Of a stretch of DNA of 6,362 nucleotides, positions 3,441-6,362 are shown piece by piece. The position numbers and the translations under genes were made by a program. The notes beneath the pieces are model-generated. The model was not told the DNA's origin. It made no database searches and was given only the letters and a program-made list of their open reading frames with translations. Within the stretch, counting starts at the first letter, position 1. Every line of letters starts with the position of its first letter. Source of the DNA: Kiritimatiellia bacterium (GTDB taxonomy: Bacteria > Verrucomicrobiota > Kiritimatiellia > CAIQIC01 > Lenti-01). The stretch is from contig JAHDSS010000161.1 in assembly GCA_018432565.1 (NCBI GenBank), forward strand, positions 1 to 6,362, in the 5' to 3' direction.

Positions 3441-6362
3441 ATGAAGGAAGGCCACAGCTCCGCCCTGACGGCTTATCTCTCCGAAGTCCGCAAACTCCAC
3501 CGCGCCGGCAACGCTACCGAACACTCCTACCGCGGCCACCTCCAGAACCTCTTCAAGGCTCTCTGCCCCGGCCTCACCCTCGTCAACGAACCCGCCCGCA
3601 TCGAATGCGGCGCCCCTGACCTCGCCCTCCTCCGCCGCGACCTCTTCGTCGGCTACATCGAAGCCAAGGACCTCGGCAAGGACTTGGACCGCGAGGAAAA
3701 ATCCGCCCAGATGGCCCGCTATCTCCCCGCCCTCGACAACCTCATCCTGACCGACTACCTCGAATTCCGCTTCTACCGCTCCGGCAAGCCCGTCGCCATC
3801 GCCCGCCTCGCCGACCTCCACGGCGACCGCCTTGTCTCCCGGCCCGCCGATCATGACGCCTTCCTGCGCCTGCTTGCCGACTTCGCCGGGTGGAAAGGCG
3901 TGCAGATCCGCTCCGCCTCCGTTCTCGCCGAGCGCATGGCCAAGAAAGCCCGCCTCATGCGCGACATCTTCCGCCAGGTGCTCGCCAAGGATCCCTCCCC
4001 CGACAACCCCCTCCAGGAGCAGCTCGCCGCCTTCAAGCAGATTCTCCTCCACGATCTCGACCAAGACACCTTCGCCGACATCTACGCCCAGACCCTCGCC
4101 TACGGCATGTTCGCCGCCCGCCTTCACGACCCCACCCTCGACGATTTCTCCCGCCAGGAAGCCGCCGCCCTCGTCCCCAAATCCAATCCGTTTCTGCGTA
4201 ACCTCTTCGTCGTCATCGCCGCCGCCGACCTCGACGACCGCGTCGCCTGGGTCGTGGATGACCTCGTGGACATCTTCCGCACCGTGGACCTCAAGGAAAT
4301 CCTCGCCGATTTCGGCAAGGCCACCGCGCAGGAAGACCCCTTCATGCACTTCTACGAGACCTTCCTCGCCGCCTACGACCCCGCCCTCCGCAAGGGCTGC
4401 GGCGTCTATTATACCCCCGCCCCCGTCGTCCGCTTCATCGTCCGCGCCGTGGACCACCTCCTCAAAACCGCCTTCGGCCTCCCCGCCGGTCTCGCCGATA
4501 CCGCCAAAATCTCCAAAGCCGTCCCCGCCGAGGGCGCCGCGGGAAAAAGCGGAAAGGACAAACTCGTCGAGCGCTCCTTCCACAAGGTCCAGATCCTCGA
4601 CCCCGCCACCGGCACCGGCACCTTCCTCGCCGAAGTCGTCCGCCACATCCGTCAATCCTTCGACGGCCAGGAAGGCCTCTGGCCCGCCTATGTCGAAAAC
4701 GACCTCGTCCCCCGCCTCAACGGCTTCGAAATCCTCATGGCCTCCTACGCCATCTGCCACCTCAAACTCGAACTCCTCCTCCGCCAGTCCGGCTACGACG
4801 CCCAGCACCTCTCCCGCCGCTTCAATGTCTTCCTCGCCAACTCCCTCGAAGACGCCGACCCCGCCACCGGCACCCTCTTCGCCTCCTGGCTCTCCCGCGA
4901 GGCCCGCGAAGCCAACCGCGTCAAACGCGATTCCCCCGTCATGGTCGTTATCGGAAATCCGCCCTACCTCGGCGAAAGCACCAACAAGGGCAAGTGGATT
5001 CTCAATCTCATGGGGGACTACAAAAAAGAGCCCGGCGGCAAGGTGAAGCTACAGGAGAGAAACTCCAAATGGCTCAATGACGATTACGTCAAGTTCATCC
5101 GCACCGGCCAGCATTACATCGAGAAAAACGGCTCCGGCATCCTCGCCTTCATCAACCCCCACGGCTTCCTCGATGCCCCCACCTTCCGCGGCATGCGCTG
5201 GAAACTCATGGAAGCCTTTGACGACATCTATGTCCTAGACCTCCATGGAAATTCCAAAAAGAAAGAGGTCTGCCCCGACGGCTCCAAGGACGAGAATGTT
5301 TTCGACATCACGCAGGGTGTCAGCATCAACCTTTTCGTCAAAACCGGCAACAAGCCGCAAAGCGAACTTGCCCGCGTCCATCATCACGAGCTGTTTGGAT
5401 TGCGCGAGTTGAAATACGCAACCCTAGATGACTCCGGCCTTCAGTCGGCACCCTATCAACTGCTCGCCCCGACAGCACCTGATTACTTCTTTGTGCCGAA
5501 GAATTACGGGCTTATGGCGGAGTACGAAAACGGGGTTAACGTCGCCGAGTTGTTCCCCGTCAATTCCGCCGGCATTGTCACCGCGCGTGATGAATTCACG
5601 ATCCACTTCACCAAAGAAGCCGTCCGTAACACTCTCGACGAATTCATGCAATTGAATGATGAAACAGCGCGCACCCGCTTTGCCCTTGGCAAGGATGTTC
5701 GCGATTGGCAGGTCGCCCTCGCCCGGGCCGACCTTGAAAAGAGCTTGGTCAACGGGGCGTTCGACAACTCCAGGTTTGTTCCCGTCACCTATCGGCCTTT
5801 CGATGTCCGGCATACCTACTACACCGGCAATTCAAAAGGCTTTCATTGCATGCCCCGAGGCGAGGTTATGCAGCATCTTATCAATGGGAAAAACATAGCC
5901 TTCCTTGCCCCTCGTCAAGCGGCTACAGATAATTGGTCTCACGTACAAGTTGTTGATGCGATCCCGGATAATCGTATTCATTATAGCAATCGCGGGATTC
6001 CGTCTTGCTTCCCCCTCTACCTCTACGCCGACGACGGTTCTTCGCGAACGCCGAACCTGGATCCTGTGCTGGTCGAAAAGATCGCGTCCGGCCTCGGCCT
6101 GCGCTTCGTGCCGGAGCCGACGGGCGAAGACGGCACATTTTCGCCGCTGGACCTGCTGGACTACATCTATGCGGTCCTGCACACGCCCTCCTACCGCGAG
6201 AAATACAAGGAATTCCTCAAAATCGATTTCCCCCGCGTGCCGTATCCGGCCGACGCCGCGCAATTCCGCAAGCTCGCCGCCGTCGGCGCGGAGCTGCGCG
6301 CCCTGCACCTGATGGAATCGCCCAAGCTGGACAATCCGCCCTACACCTTCCCCGTCGCCGGC
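3441..6362 (+). CDS. single-chain restriction-modification enzyme (type IIG / type ISP-like), C-terminus outside window
   Basis: 974 codons without a stop; the gene runs off the window, perhaps by 100-150 aa judging from relatives. It should both methylate adenine N6 in a DNA target and cleave unmodified DNA, using SAM and Mg2+. Order of domains: (1) PD-(D/E)XK nuclease, with ECGAPD (55-60, D60) and YIEAKD (72-77, E74 and K76); (2) helical region to about 310; (3) gamma-type adenine methyltransferase, with motif X GVYYTP (321-326), SAM motif I DPATGTGTF (387-395), GFE (428-430) and catalytic motif IV NPPY (506-509), followed by a conserved PTFRGMR and LDLHGNSKKKE block; (4) from about 640 a target-recognition domain like the C-terminal domain of type ISP enzymes (YRPFDVRHTYY, FPLYLY). 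No DEAD-box helicase motifs lie between nuclease and methyltransferase, unlike LlaGI/LlaBIII. ATG 3441 is chosen because the nuclease fold begins shortly after and a promoter-like pair precedes it. Leu codons are about 60 CTC to 5 CTG up to 5040 but mostly CTG after 6000, and the recognition domain is AT-richer. Confidence 0.9.
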   Translation, partial: MKEGHSSALTAYLSEVRKLHRAGNATEHSYRGHLQNLFKALCPGLTLVNEPARIECGAPDLALLRRDLFVGYIEAKDLGKDLDREEKSAQMARYLPALDNLILTDYLEFRFYRSGKPVAIARLADLHGDRLVSRPADHDAFLRLLADFAGWKGVQIRSASVLAERMAKKARLMRDIFRQVLAKDPSPDNPLQEQLAAFKQILLHDLDQDTFADIYAQTLAYGMFAARLHDPTLDDFSRQEAAALVPKSNPFLRNLFVVIAAADLDDRVAWVVDDLVDIFRTVDLKEILADFGKATAQEDPFMHFYETFLAAYDPALRKGCGVYYTPAPVVRFIVRAVDHLLKTAFGLPAGLADTAKISKAVPAEGAAGKSGKDKLVERSFHKVQILDPATGTGTFLAEVVRHIRQSFDGQEGLWPAYVENDLVPRLNGFEILMASYAICHLKLELLLRQSGYDAQHLSRRFNVFLANSLEDADPATGTLFASWLSREAREANRVKRDSPVMVVIGNPPYLGESTNKGKWILNLMGDYKKEPGGKVKLQERNSKWLNDDYVKFIRTGQHYIEKNGSGILAFINPHGFLDAPTFRGMRWKLMEAFDDIYVLDLHGNSKKKEVCPDGSKDENVFDITQGVSINLFVKTGNKPQSELARVHHHELFGLRELKYATLDDSGLQSAPYQLLAPTAPDYFFVPKNYGLMAEYENGVNVAELFPVNSAGIVTARDEFTIHFTKEAVRNTLDEFMQLNDETARTRFALGKDVRDWQVALARADLEKSLVNGAFDNSRFVPVTYRPFDVRHTYYTGNSKGFHCMPRGEVMQHLINGKNIAFLAPRQAATDNWSHVQVVDAIPDNRIHYSNRGIPSCFPLYLYADDGSSRTPNLDPVLVEKIASGLGLRFVPEPTGEDGTFSPLDLLDYIYAVLHTPSYREKYKEFLKIDFPRVPYPADAAQFRKLAAVGAELRALHLMESPKLDNPPYTFPVAG

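Noticed and set aside
3103..3442. Minus-strand open frames encoding RRTEDG-type repeats
   Set aside because: A 7-nt repeat without stop words stays open in several frames; no start signal, no non-repeat domain and no conserved fold are visible.
4527..4559. Walker A-like AEGAAGKSGKD in the RM protein (residues 363-373)
   Set aside because: The GxxxxGK(S/T) spacing is not met (Ala instead of Gly at the first position), there is no Walker B or helicase motif, and it lies in a variable loop between motif X and motif I.
1563..4808. Minus-strand open frame of 1081 aa rich in Gly, Glu, Asp and Ala, running antisense through the RM gene, heptad array, zupT and CoA-binding gene
   Set aside because: It is the mirror of GCC/CTC/GAC codon use in well-supported plus-strand genes plus the stop-free heptad array. 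It has no domain, changes character at each gene border and ends inside crtI in another frame.
3832..5046. Plus-strand open frame of 404 aa, almost only Ser, Pro, Ala and Thr
   Set aside because: It is a frame-shifted reading of the RM gene, whose own frame is continuous from 3441 to the end with clear nuclease and methyltransferase motifs.
5832..6308. Minus-strand open frame of 158 aa
   Set aside because: Antisense to the target-recognition domain of the RM gene, with no recognisable domain.

Overview
The window is a high-GC (roughly 60-70% by eye) bacterial segment. It holds five protein genes: two on the minus strand at the left and three on the plus strand to the right, with both end genes cut by the window edge. 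Gene content and sequence style suggest an environmental Gram-negative-type bacterium. A heptanucleotide intergenic array encoding a GRRTEDG-like shadow peptide, and an RM enzyme of the type ISP/IIG kind, remind me of Verrucomicrobiota/Kiritimatiellota (PVC-group) genomes. That is memory-based inference and weak; no rRNA or other phylogenetic marker is present.

Left (1-1729, minus strand): a carotenoid operon, crtI (phytoene/diapophytoene desaturase, 502 aa) followed after 1 nt by the first 73 codons of crtB (phytoene/squalene synthase family). CrtB would make the colourless polyene backbone and CrtI would desaturate it. crtI has a good sigma70-like promoter (TTGCAA, 18 bp, TATACT) whose predicted start point falls on the A of its ATG, so its mRNA is probably leaderless.

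Middle (1854-3125, plus strand): a divergent two-gene unit, a small CoA-binding Rossmann protein (120 aa) followed 3 nt later by a ZupT/GufA-type ZIP metal transporter (301 aa) with an enlarged His/Asp/Glu-rich loop.

Intergenic (3126-3440): no gene. It is filled by about 30 phase-perfect 7-nt units (YCYGYCY on the plus strand), C-rich and G-poor, which may also act as a Rho-type transcription stop after zupT. A weaker promoter-like pair at its right edge again points to a leaderless start.

Right (3441-6362+, plus strand): 974 uninterrupted codons of a single-chain restriction-modification enzyme. In order it has a PD-(D/E)XK nuclease (ECGAPD...EAK), a helical linker, an N6-adenine methyltransferase (GVYYTP, DPATGTGTF, GFE, NPPY) and a type ISP-like target-recognition domain. 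It has no helicase and runs off the window. Its target-recognition portion is distinctly AT-richer and uses other codons than the first half, suggesting domain exchange.

I found no tRNA, rRNA, CRISPR array, IS element or clear intrinsic terminator. I see no convincing new multi-gene system; the most unusual items are the heptad array and the mosaic RM gene.
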